Notes under the pieces: model-generated
What the model was told of the DNA's origin: nothing
Database searches by the model: none
What the model saw: the letters and a program-made list of their open reading frames with translations, nothing else
Translations under genes and position numbers: made by a program
Shown here: in pieces, positions 22,782-30,726 of the stretch
Layout of the letters: each line of letters begins with the position of its first letter
How positions within the stretch are numbered: the stretch's first letter is position 1
Source of the DNA: Paenibacillus elgii NBRC 100335
Lineage (GTDB): Bacteria; Bacillota; Bacilli; Paenibacillales; NBRC-103111
Assembly: GCF_004000865.1 (NCBI RefSeq)
Contig: NZ_BIMB01000065.1
Coordinates: 1-37,484 of the forward strand
Length of the DNA: 37,484 nucleotides
Reading direction: 5' to 3'

Positions 22782-23255
22782 TTGTCCGCAGCATTATGGG
22801 AAGAACATTTGCCTTTTATGAAAGCCGCGATCGAAGAAGCGCAGAAAGCGGAAGCGATACGCGAAGTCCCGATCGGAGCGGTCGTCGTGCTTGGCGACGA
22901 GATCATCGGCCGCGGCCACAATGTCCGTGAAACGACGCGGGACCCACTGGCGCATGCCGAGCTGATCGCGATTAAGCAGGCGAGCGAGCATCTGAATGCC
23001 TGGCGTCTGCTGAACTGCCGGCTCTATGTTACATTGGAGCCTTGTCCGATGTGTGCGGGTGCGATCGTGCAAGCCCGAATCAGCCAAGTCGTCTTCGGTA
23101 CGCCGGACCCCAAGGCTGGCTGCGCAGGCACGCTGATGAACCTGCTTCAGGAAGACCGGTTCAATCATCGGGTCGACGTGATCGGCGGGGTGATGCAGCA
23201 GGAATGCAGTGCGATGCTGACACAGTTTTTCCGCAAGCTGCGGGGAAAAGAGTGA
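22782..23255 (+). CDS. tadA: tRNA-specific adenosine deaminase
   Basis: 157-residue zinc deaminase that turns A34 to inosine in tRNA-Arg(ACG). Catalytic motifs HAE (in DPLAHAELIAI) and PCPMCAG (in LEPCPMCAGAIV) are intact. The frame opens earlier at an ATG, but the ribosome site GAGGTG points to TTG 22782 (protein starting LSAALWEEH, read as Met), which gives the usual family length. It is the first plus-strand gene. In Bacillus tadA lies near the replication origin beside scr and dnaX; those are not here. Confidence 0.93.
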   Translation: MSAALWEEHLPFMKAAIEEAQKAEAIREVPIGAVVVLGDEIIGRGHNVRETTRDPLAHAELIAIKQASEHLNAWRLLNCRLYVTLEPCPMCAGAIVQARISQVVFGTPDPKAGCAGTLMNLLQEDRFNHRVDVIGGVMQQECSAMLTQFFRKLRGKE

Positions 23256-23258
23256 AAG

Positions 23259-23309
23259 CCGGCTTCTCCATCAAACTGCCACAATTTGTGGCGGCAAAAA
23301 AGAAGCCGT
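23259..23309 (+). terminator. Weak terminator-like hairpin after tadA
   Basis: CGGCTTCT (23260-23267) pairs with AGAAGCCG (23301-23308), enclosing a small GCCACA/TGTGGC hairpin. It lies right after the tadA stop but has only a C/T-mixed tail (TCCTCTTT), so efficiency is uncertain. Confidence 0.45.
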
Positions 23310-23313
23310 CCTC

Positions 23314-23342
23314 TTTACATTTTCTTAGGACAATGATAGAAT
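23314..23342 (+). promoter_or_regulatory. Promoter of tRNA-Pro
   Basis: TTTACA (23314-23319), 17 bases, TAGAAT (23337-23342); one mismatch in each element. About 28 bases before the tRNA. Confidence 0.75.
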
Positions 23343-23370
23343 AAAAAAGCTTCGTGCTTAGGCACACCAA

Positions 23371-23444
23371 CGAGACGTGGCTCAGCTTGGTAGAGCGCTT
23401 GGTTCGGGACCAAGAGGTCGCAGGTTCAAATCCTGTCGTCTCGA
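23371..23444 (+). tRNA. tRNA-Pro (anticodon CGG)
   Basis: Full cloverleaf: acceptor CGAGACG/CGTCTCG, D arm GCTC/GAGC, anticodon stem CTTGG/CCAAG with loop TTCGGGA (anticodon CGG, reads CCG), T arm GCAGG-TTCAAAT-CCTGT (G-U closing), discriminator A. The CCA end is not encoded. Own promoter upstream and a terminator 15 bases downstream, so it is a single-gene transcript. Confidence 0.95.
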
Positions 23445-23458
23445 TACTTTAAGACAAG

Positions 23459-23490
23459 AATTGCGGTCATGAGACCGCAATTTTTTTATT
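23459..23490. terminator. Terminator between tRNA-Pro and the glycosylase gene
   Basis: Perfect 10-base arms AATTGCGGTC/GACCGCAATT with a 4-base loop, followed by seven T residues on the plus strand and A/T-rich sequence on both sides. It ends the tRNA transcript and can also serve the convergent gene that stops at 23486. Confidence 0.92.
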
Positions 23491-24688
23491 TTCTTTTACG
23501 GAAAATATGCGCTACGTCGTTTTTATGAAAAGTCGTTCCAAGATACGCCGCAAATCGTTCAAGACAATCGAGTATGCTCTCTTTCATCGGAATCGTTACG
23601 GAAATGGAATCTTCCCACCACCAATTTTTTATGGCGAGCGGAGCGCCGCTTTTATGCTGTTGAGGCTCGAATCGGGCTACGATTTGATCGCCGTAAAGGA
23701 CCGGCAGCACATAGTATCCGAATTTCCGTTCCGTGGCCGGCTTATAAACTTCCCATCGGTATTCGAAATTAAATAACGCTTGGATCAGTTTGCGATCCCA
23801 TAGCATATTATCCAGAGGAGCAAGAATACTAGAACGTTCCACCGCTGGATTTTCCGATAAAGCCCTGTTCAGAAGCTCCAAGTCCGTTCTTCGGATATAC
23901 AGGGGATGCTCCAGATCTTCCACATGAATTTCAACGATTCTGTTCCCGCTCAATAATCTCGTAAAAGCCTCGTTTCTCTGCGGGCTCTTCATTCCGCTAA
24001 TGCCAAGCCAGCCGTCGCTGGGCCGGTTCCACAGCATGCCTATACTTCCAATGCGGCGAAGCACGTTCCAATCATAGTATTGCTCGTCAGTCTGGAACGG
24101 TTCCTGTGCGCAATATAGTTCTTCTGCAATATGTCTTTCCGCCAAATCATAATATTTGCGGGTATTGACTTTATGATGAATCACGAGAAGCCCGGCGTAA
24201 TTCATCCCTTCCAACGCGGCCCGGGCTAGTCTGGTCGGTCCCCATCCCCAGTCGATTTTTTCGTCAAAATGAAGATCTCCGGAGAAAAGAGCACCTCTGT
24301 TCTTGATCTCTTCGTATATTTTATCCACCGTGCTTTGACGGGCAGCGCACCAAGCCTGATATTTTTTTCGAAATTTCGAGAAATAGGGCCAATCCTCTAC
24401 GGGAAAGATGGCCATGTTTTTATCCCAGTGGTCAATCAGCTGACGTTCGTTATATAACAGGTCCCGGAGCATGCTGCGATCAAAGTCCTTGACCCGGCTT
24501 TGAAGCACGAGCTCCGGATTCATCCCGACCACATTAAGAGGGTCGAACTGGATGCATCCTACACGGCGGATATAAGAAACGATCCCCTCCGTTCCGGCAA
24601 ATTCAAAATCACCGTACAGTCCGTGGTAATATAATAAAAACCTTTGGGCTTGCGACTTGGTTAGTTGAATTGGGGTCAATCGTTTCAC
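23486..24688 (-). CDS. Winged-helix DNA glycosylase of the YcaQ/AlkZ-like (HTH_42) family
   Basis: 400-residue protein. The N-terminal part has the segment RRVGCIQFDPLNVVGMNPELVLQSR, with the Q-x-D motif that is catalytic in this family, then HWDKNMAIFPVEDWPYF, and the C-terminal winged-helix part with LAPLDNMLWDRK, RWEVYKPATERKFGYYVLPVL and GDQIVARFEPQ. Family members remove bulky N7-alkyl adducts and unhook interstrand crosslinks. Start follows GAGGTGAAACG. The gene is more AT-rich than its neighbours, stands alone between a tRNA and a transporter operon, and has a LexA-like box across its predicted start site. Confidence 0.88.
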   Translation of the reverse strand: MKRLTPIQLTKSQAQRFLLYYHGLYGDFEFAGTEGIVSYIRRVGCIQFDPLNVVGMNPELVLQSRVKDFDRSMLRDLLYNERQLIDHWDKNMAIFPVEDWPYFSKFRKKYQAWCAARQSTVDKIYEEIKNRGALFSGDLHFDEKIDWGWGPTRLARAALEGMNYAGLLVIHHKVNTRKYYDLAERHIAEELYCAQEPFQTDEQYYDWNVLRRIGSIGMLWNRPSDGWLGISGMKSPQRNEAFTRLLSGNRIVEIHVEDLEHPLYIRRTDLELLNRALSENPAVERSSILAPLDNMLWDRKLIQALFNFEYRWEVYKPATERKFGYYVLPVLYGDQIVARFEPQQHKSGAPLAIKNWWWEDSISVTIPMKESILDCLERFAAYLGTTFHKNDVAHIFRKRK

Positions 24689-24706
24689 CTCGAATTATAA
24701 AAAAAA

Positions 24707-24753
24707 CGAACTCATGTTCCTATATTATATTCCACTTTGTTCCATATTGGCAA
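24707..24753 (-). promoter_or_regulatory. Promoter with LexA-like operator before the glycosylase gene
   Basis: Minus strand TTGCCA (24753-24748), 18 bases, TATAAT (24729-24724). The predicted start near 24717 falls within GGAACATGAGTTCG (24720-24707), which matches the Bacillus LexA (DinR) box CGAACRNRYGTTYG at all but two positions. A second TATAAT (24699-24694) lacks a good -35. Confidence 0.5.
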
Positions 24754-24772
24754 GCCATTTTCTCAGACTGAA

Positions 24773-24822
24773 TAAAAAAGAGCTTTGGCCCGGCATCCCG
24801 CCCGGCTTCAAAGCTCTTTCGC
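24773..24822 (-). terminator. Terminator of the glpP-ABC importer operon
   Basis: Minus strand arms AAAGAGCTTTG/CAAAGCTCTTT with an inner GCCGGGC/GCCGGGC pairing region, then TTTTTTA. Directly after the binding-protein gene. Confidence 0.9.
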
Positions 24823-24830
24823 GCTACTCT

Positions 24831-26228
24831 TTAATTCTTCCCATTAGCTCGGTTATAATCCGCCAACGCCTTGTTGATTCGGGTAACCATGCTGGCGATG
24901 GCCTTGTCGATGTCCTTCTTGTCGGTGACGTAGCCCAAAATTTCTTCTTTCATCGCGGTGCTGATTTCGCTCGATACCGCATTCATCGGCTCTTGCGTAT
25001 CTGGCGAGGAAGCGTGCAGCTGGTTGATAGCCGTCTTAAACAGCGGATTTTTGTCCAGATGCGCTTTCATATCCGGGAGATCGTACGTCTTCAAATTGAC
25101 CGGAAAATAGCCCGTCCCGGAATGCCATACGAACTGGGTTTCCGCAGACGTGCTGTATTTCATGTATTCTCGGGCCGCATCGATCTTGGCTTTGTCGCCG
25201 CGGTCCATCGTGTATAATGCGGAGCCTCCGACAGCAACGCCGCCCTTATCGCCTGCATCTACTTTCGGAAGGAACGCCGTTCCGACTTCGAATTTCCCGC
25301 CGACGGCGTTCAGCACGCCTTTGAGCCCGGCCGTCGAATTCACGAACATGGCAAGCTTGCCTGCGGCGAATTCTTCGTTCTGATTCGTGTCCGTTCCCGT
25401 CTGGATTCCGCCGTAAGCAACCGCTTTTTTCCACTCCGTCATAAATTTCTTCATCGTCCCGTTCGAGTCGAACTCCACGGCGGTCATCGTATTGGCGCGG
25501 CCGTTTTTGTTATTCCCGATATATCCGCCCTGCATCCCGATCCAACTGGACAGATGATACAAGTCCGGCGTTCCGGAAAAGCCCCATTGGCTGGCTTGCG
25601 CACCGTTCTTCTTCGTCAGCTTGGCGGCAAACTGCCCCAGCTCGTCGATCGTCACCGGAGGCTGCTCTGGGTTCAAGCCCGCTTCCTTAAACAAATTTTT
25701 GTTATAGTACAGCAAAATGGTAGAGTTGGCAAACGGCACGCCGATGAGCTTGCCATTGTAGCTGAAGGAGGCGACAACGTTCGGCTCCAGGTCCGCTATG
25801 CGAAAAGAAGCATCTTGGTCGGCCAACGTCTGCGCCGGAACCACATAAGGGATGTCCTTCATATAAGCTGTTTCCGAAGCGGGAGACTGCACGATATCCG
25901 GCAAGTTTTTGACATCCTTGGCCTGCACCGCGGCTCTTACTTTTTTCATCAAATCGCCGTAGCTGCCTTGAAAGACAGGCGTAATGACGATGCCTTTCTC
26001 CTTGCCGACCGTATCGTTGAAGGTCTGCGCCACTTTCTTGACGACCTCTTCGTTGGCGCCGCCCATCGCGTGCCAGAAGGTCAGGTTCACCGGGCCTGTA
26101 CTCGTCGTCGACGGAGCAGCGCTGCTGTCGGGTGCCGTCTTGGCGCCCGGATTCGCGCCCCCTCCGCATGCAGTCAATACGTTAAGAGCTGTCAATACGC
26201 TGACTAGGGTGATCATAGGCTTTTTCAT
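24831..26228 (-). CDS. Extracellular solute-binding lipoprotein, UgpB-like
   Basis: 465-residue lipoprotein: signal peptide with lipobox LTAC (Cys 21), a Ser/Thr/Ala-rich linker, then a family-1 binding protein beginning VNLTFWHAMGGANEEVV and containing FQGSYGDLMKKVRAAV and the TGYFPV and AREYMKY segments. WHAMGG and GSY resemble UgpB, the glycerol-3-phosphate binding protein. It would catch its ligand outside the membrane and hand it to the two permeases encoded upstream. Because the operon starts with glpP, glycerol-3-phosphate or glycerophosphodiesters are the best guess; another sugar phosphate or sugar is possible. AAGGAGG precedes the ATG. Confidence 0.85.
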   Translation of the reverse strand: MKKPMITLVSVLTALNVLTACGGGANPGAKTAPDSSAAPSTTSTGPVNLTFWHAMGGANEEVVKKVAQTFNDTVGKEKGIVITPVFQGSYGDLMKKVRAAVQAKDVKNLPDIVQSPASETAYMKDIPYVVPAQTLADQDASFRIADLEPNVVASFSYNGKLIGVPFANSTILLYYNKNLFKEAGLNPEQPPVTIDELGQFAAKLTKKNGAQASQWGFSGTPDLYHLSSWIGMQGGYIGNNKNGRANTMTAVEFDSNGTMKKFMTEWKKAVAYGGIQTGTDTNQNEEFAAGKLAMFVNSTAGLKGVLNAVGGKFEVGTAFLPKVDAGDKGGVAVGGSALYTMDRGDKAKIDAAREYMKYSTSAETQFVWHSGTGYFPVNLKTYDLPDMKAHLDKNPLFKTAINQLHASSPDTQEPMNAVSSEISTAMKEEILGYVTDKKDIDKAIASMVTRINKALADYNRANGKN

Positions 26229-26269
26229 TTAGTTATCCTCCTTGGGTAGTAGGCTAGATTGCGAATCCC

Positions 26270-27097
26270 TTATCCTTTTAAGCCGCCCGACGTCACGCCG
26301 AAGACAAGCTGTTTTTGGAAGAAGACGAAGACCAGGACAGACGGAATGAGGATCACGGTCACGCCGGCCATAATCGGTCCGTACACCATCCCTTCCGGGA
26401 ATTGCAGCATCGTAATCCCGACCTGCACGGTTCTCATCTGCTCCGAGTTCGTCACCAGCAGCGGCCACAGGTATGTATTCCAAAGACCGATAAACGATGT
26501 AATCGTGATCGAAGATAAGACAGGCACAGACATCGGCAGCAAAATTTGTGCAAAAAACCGCAAATCGCCGCAGCCGTCCACAAACGCCGCATCTCTATAA
26601 TCTCTAGGCACGGTCATAAAGTGCTGCCGCAGCATAAACATGAATACCGCTGCCACCAGCATGACGATCATGACGCCGCCGTACGTGTTGATCAGTCCCA
26701 TCTGAGCGACCGTAATATAGTTGGTAATGATGAGCATGTCCCCCGGGATCATCATCGTTCCGAGGATCAGCAAGAACCATCCTTTCTTCCAGCGGAACTC
26801 CATAAACGCGAAGGCGTACGCCGCCAAGCTGCTCGTAACCAACCGCCCGATGGTACCGACAACCGCAATCAGGAACGAGTTCCACATAAACGTGAAGATC
26901 GGCGTCGAGGAGAATACCGTTTTGTAATTATCCAAAAATAACGCGCTGGGAAACAGCCTGGGCGGGTAGGAGCCGAGATCGGAAGGACTCATCAAGCTGA
27001 CTCCGATGCAATAAATGAGCGGGAAAATGACGACCAAGCCCACCAGCATGGAGATCACGGTCACTCCCCAATCGTACAGCCGCTTCACTGCCATCAT
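26270..27097 (-). CDS. ABC transporter permease, UgpE/MalG type
   Basis: 275-residue inner-membrane permease with six segments. The EAA loop that contacts the ATPase is DYRDAAFVDGCGDLRFFAQILLPMSVPVL, and the C-terminus SGGLKG is typical of the carbohydrate uptake-1 family. Start MMAVKRLYDWG at 27097 overlaps the stop of the partner permease (ATGA). A longer frame upstream is only the partner gene in another frame. No ATPase gene is in the operon, so a shared MsmX-like ATPase encoded elsewhere probably powers it. Confidence 0.9.
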   Translation of the reverse strand: MMAVKRLYDWGVTVISMLVGLVVIFPLIYCIGVSLMSPSDLGSYPPRLFPSALFLDNYKTVFSSTPIFTFMWNSFLIAVVGTIGRLVTSSLAAYAFAFMEFRWKKGWFLLILGTMMIPGDMLIITNYITVAQMGLINTYGGVMIVMLVAAVFMFMLRQHFMTVPRDYRDAAFVDGCGDLRFFAQILLPMSVPVLSSITITSFIGLWNTYLWPLLVTNSEQMRTVQVGITMLQFPEGMVYGPIMAGVTVILIPSVLVFVFFQKQLVFGVTSGGLKG

Positions 27098-28020
27098 GTG
27101 TAATGCACCCCTTTCTTCTCGTACGCGAAGGTGATCAGCGTAAAGATCATGACGATGAAGAAAATGATGACGGCGATGGCGCTTCCGTAGCCGTACTTGC
27201 CCTTCTCGAAGGCTTCCGTGTACATCCAGTACACCATCGTCTCCGTGGCGCCCAGCGGCCCGCCTTTGGTCAGAATCGATACGGGACCGAACACCAGCAA
27301 GGAGCCGATCAAGTCGGTGCATAGCAGAAAAAACAACGTCGGCGAGATAAGCGGCAGCTTGATTTGAATGAGCTTCTGTATGTAGCTGCTTCCTTCCATC
27401 TCGGCCGATTCCAGCAGCTCCTGCGGGACGTTCCTAAGGGCAGCCAGCAAAAATAAGAAGCTGAACCCGATGCTCATCCACACCGAGATGATCGCAATGC
27501 CCGTGAGCGCATATTTTTCATCGCCGAACCAGTTCAAGCCCAGTCCGGTAATATAGTTGAACATCCCGATTGTCGGATTCATGAGCAGTTGGAAGATCAT
27601 GACCGCCGACGACATGGAGACGGCCATCGGCAAGGCGAACATCACTTGGTAAATACGGCTGCCTTTCCTCGCCTTCTCCGCCAGCAGCGCCAAGGTCAGC
27701 GTGATCAACAGCGTAGCGGGCACCGTCAGAACGGTGAATTGCAGCGTATTCAGCAATGCCCGGAGCAGCCGCTCATCCTGGAAGGCTTCGACGAAGTTTT
27801 CCAATCCCACAAATTCCACCGGATTGCCGAGCATGTCCACCAGGGTAAAACCCAAAACCATCGTTTTGACGAAAGGGTAGTAGTTGAAAAGAAGCACCAG
27901 TACGACGCAAGGCAGAATAAACAAATAGGGCTTCAGCATCCGACCGATTTTGCTGCCGGTCTGCTTGCGGGCGACTGCTTTAAACGTCGGCTTGGAAGCG
28001 TAAGAAGCGTTCGGATTCAT
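27094..28020 (-). CDS. ABC transporter permease, UgpA/MalF type
   Basis: 308-residue permease with six hydrophobic segments, the first at LKPYLFILPCVVLVLLFNYYP. The EAA loop is VPQELLESAEMEGSSYIQKLIQIKLPLI. Its ATG shares one base with the glpP stop (TGATG), and it overlaps the second permease by four bases, so glpP and both permeases are tightly coupled. The ligand is inferred from GlpP to be glycerol-3-phosphate or a related phosphodiester. Confidence 0.9.
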   Translation of the reverse strand: MNPNASYASKPTFKAVARKQTGSKIGRMLKPYLFILPCVVLVLLFNYYPFVKTMVLGFTLVDMLGNPVEFVGLENFVEAFQDERLLRALLNTLQFTVLTVPATLLITLTLALLAEKARKGSRIYQVMFALPMAVSMSSAVMIFQLLMNPTIGMFNYITGLGLNWFGDEKYALTGIAIISVWMSIGFSFLFLLAALRNVPQELLESAEMEGSSYIQKLIQIKLPLISPTLFFLLCTDLIGSLLVFGPVSILTKGGPLGATETMVYWMYTEAFEKGKYGYGSAIAVIIFFIVMIFTLITFAYEKKGVHYT

Positions 28021-28637
28021 CAAGATTCCTCCCCTCCCGAGCCGCCGTCCGACAGCACTTCTCCGATGGGCTCCCTCCATAATTCATGCGTACCCATCGA
28101 CACGGCTACCGCTCCGCTTTGCAGCGCCTCTCTGATTTGCTCCCGGGTTTGGATCAAGCCGCCCGCAATAATCGGGATATTCGTCTCCTGCCGGTACACG
28201 CGAATGTATTCAGGCAGCAGCGCAGGCATGATCTCAATCGCATTCGGCTGAGTTTCCTGCACCGATTTGAGACCCGATTTGACCGAATCGCTATCGAATA
28301 AAAACACCCGCTGAATCGTAAGCAGGCCCTCCTTCTTGGCGAGCTTGATCAGCTGATTTCTCGTCGTCACAATGCCGTCAGGCTTGACGCAGGTGGCCAG
28401 AAAAGCCATCCCTTCGCTATCCTGACTTAGCCCTCCGAGTCGTTCAACGTGAAGAAATACGGGAATCCTGTTCTTTTTGTACAAGTCTACAAAGCTTTTA
28501 ATATTGCCGATGTTGCCGATCGAAAGCACCACCGCGCCGACTTGAGCCTTCGCAGCCTTCTCCAGCGTCTTGTGCTCCTTAACCGATGCAATCATCCGGC
28601 TTTGACGCAGCCTTTCCAAAAAATCCAGATCCTGCAT
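28020..28637 (-). CDS. glpP: Glycerol-3-phosphate responsive antiterminator GlpP
   Basis: 205-residue RNA-binding TIM-barrel-like regulator. Characteristic parts: SRMIASVKEHKTLEKA, VVLSIGNIGNI, FLHVERLGGLSQDSEGMAFLA, KPDGIVTTRNQLIKLAKKEGLLTIQRVFLFDSDS, and IEIMPALLPEYI with IPIIAGGLI near the end. When bound to glycerol-3-phosphate it prevents termination in the leaders of glp genes. Start MQDLDFL at 28637, eight bases after AAAGGCGGG. It leads the operon and a strong terminator sits directly before it, so it probably controls its own transcript. The last residues are a Gly/Ser run. Confidence 0.93.
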   Translation of the reverse strand: MQDLDFLERLRQSRMIASVKEHKTLEKAAKAQVGAVVLSIGNIGNIKSFVDLYKKNRIPVFLHVERLGGLSQDSEGMAFLATCVKPDGIVTTRNQLIKLAKKEGLLTIQRVFLFDSDSVKSGLKSVQETQPNAIEIMPALLPEYIRVYRQETNIPIIAGGLIQTREQIREALQSGAVAVSMGTHELWREPIGEVLSDGGSGGEES

Positions 28638-28662
28638 ACCCTTCAGCCCGCCTTTCTGATAC

Positions 28663-28724
28663 AAAAAAACCTTAAATAGACTTTTTCAACCCTGCAGCTT
28701 CGGGAAAAAATCTAATTAAGGTTT
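28663..28724 (-). terminator. Leader terminator before glpP (probable antitermination site)
   Basis: Minus strand arms AAACCTTAA (28724-28716) and TTAAGGTTT (28675-28667), with further pairing TAGA/TCTA and TTTTTTC/GAAAAAG and a CCC/GGG top, followed by seven T residues. It lies between the predicted promoter and the glpP start, so it acts as an attenuator and not as an operon end. Confidence 0.85.
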
Positions 28725-28795
28725 CTCCATGTGACTCCAACCTATCGGATTTATTTACTTGTTCGTTTACAGCATACCCCTCGTATGTTAGAGCA

Positions 28796-28824
28796 AGTTT
28801 AACCCGGTCTAAAGATATTGTTAA
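28796..28824 (-). promoter_or_regulatory. Promoter of the glpP operon, with possible cre half-site
   Basis: Minus strand TTAACA (28824-28819), 17 bases, TAAACT (28801-28796). About 30 bases downstream TGTAAACG (28773-28766) matches the left half of a CcpA cre site, but the right half is poor. Confidence 0.6.
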
Positions 28825-28931
28825 CGCAAGTATCGGCGGCATGAGAAAATCGCTATACTCGTTCTTTCCGTACCGTTTCATGTATAATGAAAAACGAAAA
28901 AGCTACATGATCGTGGAAAAGGAGAGCCAAA

Positions 28932-29414
28932 ATGGAAGTTGTTGTTTCTAAAGCGGCGGCGGAGCAAAAATCCGTCTTGCGAAATTTGCTGGAGCTGTAT
29001 AAATACGATTTTACCGAATTCGATCCGGAAGATGTGAACGAACACGGCCTATTCGAATATCCGTACCTGGATCATTATTGGACGGAGGAAGGAAGACATC
29101 CTTTCCTCGTTCATGTGGACGGGAAGCTGGCCGGGTTTGCCTTGATTCGAGAATTGGGATCGGATGAACGGGTGTATTCGGTCGCTGAATTTTTCGTCAT
29201 GAAAAAATACCGCCGGCACGGCGTCGGGCGGAAGCTGGCTTTTGATTTGTTTAACCGGTTTCCGGGTCAATGGGAAGTGGCGCAGATGGAGGAGAACGAG
29301 CCGGCCCAGACGTTCTGGAGACGAATTATTGACGAGTATACGAAGGGCAGCTATCAGGAGATGACGAGAGACGATTGGGAAGGACCCATTCAAACCTTTC
29401 GGTCGCTGTCGTAA
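28932..29414 (+). CDS. GNAT family N-acetyltransferase
   Basis: 160-residue acetyltransferase. The acetyl-CoA loop is KKYRRHGVGRKLAFDLF (R/Q-x-x-G-x-G motif), preceded by the strand YSVAEFFVM and followed by the motif-B strand WEVAQMEENEPAQTFWRRII. The N-terminal part has LYKYDFTEFDPEDVNEHGLF, as in a common Bacillales subgroup without an assigned substrate. AAGGAGAG lies seven bases before the ATG, and TATAAT (28883-28888) is a plausible -10 with weak -35. Divergent from glpP. Confidence 0.9.
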   Translation: MEVVVSKAAAEQKSVLRNLLELYKYDFTEFDPEDVNEHGLFEYPYLDHYWTEEGRHPFLVHVDGKLAGFALIRELGSDERVYSVAEFFVMKKYRRHGVGRKLAFDLFNRFPGQWEVAQMEENEPAQTFWRRIIDEYTKGSYQEMTRDDWEGPIQTFRSLS

Positions 29415-29459
29415 AAAATAGCGGCCCTCTCCTTTTCAGCTTTCGGAGAGATAGCCGCT
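29413..29459 (-). terminator. Terminator of the sigma-factor operon
   Basis: Minus strand arms AGCGGC (29459-29454) and GCCGCT (29425-29420) with inner TCTCTCC/GGAGAGG, then ATTTTTTA. On the plus strand the same hairpin lacks a T run, so it mainly serves the minus-strand operon. Confidence 0.75.
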
Positions 29460-29469
29460 GAATCAATGC

Positions 29470-29499
29470 TAAATGGACCGTAAATAAACGGTCCATTTA
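29470..29499. repeat. Perfect 12-base inverted repeat
   Basis: TAAATGGACCGT, six bases (AAATAA), ACGGTCCATTTA. No T run on either side. Lies in the 178-base convergent gap between the acetyltransferase and the triple-TM2 gene; the rest of this gap shows only the terminator. Confidence 0.8.
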
Positions 29500-29592
29500 G
29501 GGGATAGTCGGAACGGAAGCTCCCTCTGCTAGGCTGCTGCCAGCACGCCCCCGTGAAAAATAATCGGCTCAGCGTACCTGCGCGCGACGGTC

Positions 29593-30726
29593 TTATGAGC
29601 GGCCCCCTCTGCCCTTTTTATTTCCGCGCAGAAGCCGGATACCCCCTCCAATCAGCAGCACCGAGATGACGAACGTCTGAAAATACTGATTGAACCATAG
29701 CATAACCTGCCGCTGCAGTTTTTCGGAAAGCCAAATATCCAGCGTACTCAGCAGCACGCGATCTAGCAAATAGTACGCCCCCAGCGCAAGCAATCCGTAT
29801 CCGAGCCACCGCTGATGATGCAGCAGCCAGCCGACAACCGGTACATCCCTTAATTCCTCACGGCCGACCTTAGACACCATCTGAAGTGCGTCGAAGAAGC
29901 TGAAAAACCACAGGATCGGAATCAGGAACATGAACAGCGACAGCCGCATCACATCCATGATATAGATGCAGAACAGAAAGGCCGCCATGAGCTGCAGGCC
30001 GCGCTTCTGCAGGCCCAAGTACATATGCCCCGCCCCGGGGAAAATCGAGAGCAGCGTAGCCAGCGTTTTATTCTTTTTGCCCGACTCCCGGCTCTCTTGA
30101 AATTCTTCAAAGATCGTCCGGTCCGTCAGGACCTCTCCCCGCTCCTTCCGTCCATACTGCTGCACGCAGTCAAACATGCAGTACAACCAAATGACCGGCA
30201 GTGCGCCGAGGAATACCAAGAATACGTCGCGGTGCGTAATGACGCTGAGGAAGAAGATCATCACCGTCAGTCCGAAGAACAAGACCATAAAGCCGAGCCC
30301 GCGCTGCATAAGCCCCAGGTGGAGATGGCCAAGCCCCGGAACGAAAGAAAGCACAATGGTGCGAAACCGGTCGTTCATCGGAGCCGAGGCCTCATGCGAC
30401 CAAGACCGGTAGCTTCCATCTGCAGGTCCATAGGGCTGGTCTTGCGCGATGTGGGATTGCCGATAAGCTGGAGGACGTCCGCCCCGGGTGAGCAGAAAGA
30501 ACACCATATCGAGAACGTTTACGACGGCAATTGCAAGGGCAATTAACAAAATGAAGAACGCGTCGCGCCCTCCGTATTGCGTACCGAGAATGAAGGTCAG
30601 CAGCAGCAAGCCAAAAAATGCAAACCCGTATACCAACCCCCGGAATACGCGTCCTATATACAAATGGCCTAGTCCGGGAATGAACGACAGCAGAAACGCC
30701 GCCACCGGACTTTTATATGTGTTCAT
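29593..30726 (-). CDS. Membrane protein of three TM2-like repeats
   Basis: 377-residue integral membrane protein. The motif SF(I/V)PGLGHLxxG, R-G, two membrane helices and a conserved Asp occurs three times: S14-FIPGLGHLYIG with D73, S127-FVPGLGHLHLG with D186, and S227-IFPGAGHMYLG with D279. A fourth hydrophobic pair follows (about 304-365) before a basic tail GNKKGRGGRS. Soluble linkers of 40-45 residues separate the repeats. TM2 domains are normally single. The ATG overlaps the anti-sigma stop (ATGA), so it is the third gene of a sigma/anti-sigma operon. Function unknown; a membrane sensor or target of the sigma factor is possible. Confidence 0.85.
   Translation of the reverse strand: MNTYKSPVAAFLLSFIPGLGHLYIGRVFRGLVYGFAFFGLLLLTFILGTQYGGRDAFFILLIALAIAVVNVLDMVFFLLTRGGRPPAYRQSHIAQDQPYGPADGSYRSWSHEASAPMNDRFRTIVLSFVPGLGHLHLGLMQRGLGFMVLFFGLTVMIFFLSVITHRDVFLVFLGALPVIWLYCMFDCVQQYGRKERGEVLTDRTIFEEFQESRESGKKNKTLATLLSIFPGAGHMYLGLQKRGLQLMAAFLFCIYIMDVMRLSLFMFLIPILWFFSFFDALQMVSKVGREELRDVPVVGWLLHHQRWLGYGLLALGAYYLLDRVLLSTLDIWLSEKLQRQVMLWFNQYFQTFVISVLLIGGGIRLLRGNKKGRGGRS

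Noticed and set aside
27098..27322. 75-codon N-terminal extension of the UgpE-type permease
   Set aside because: It reads through the end of the partner permease in another frame, is Arg/His-rich and unlike any permease start; the ATG overlapping the UgpA stop is the natural start.
28672..28881. 69-codon minus-strand frame upstream of glpP
   Set aside because: No ribosome site; the predicted glpP promoter and the leader terminator lie inside it, so it is better read as leader sequence.
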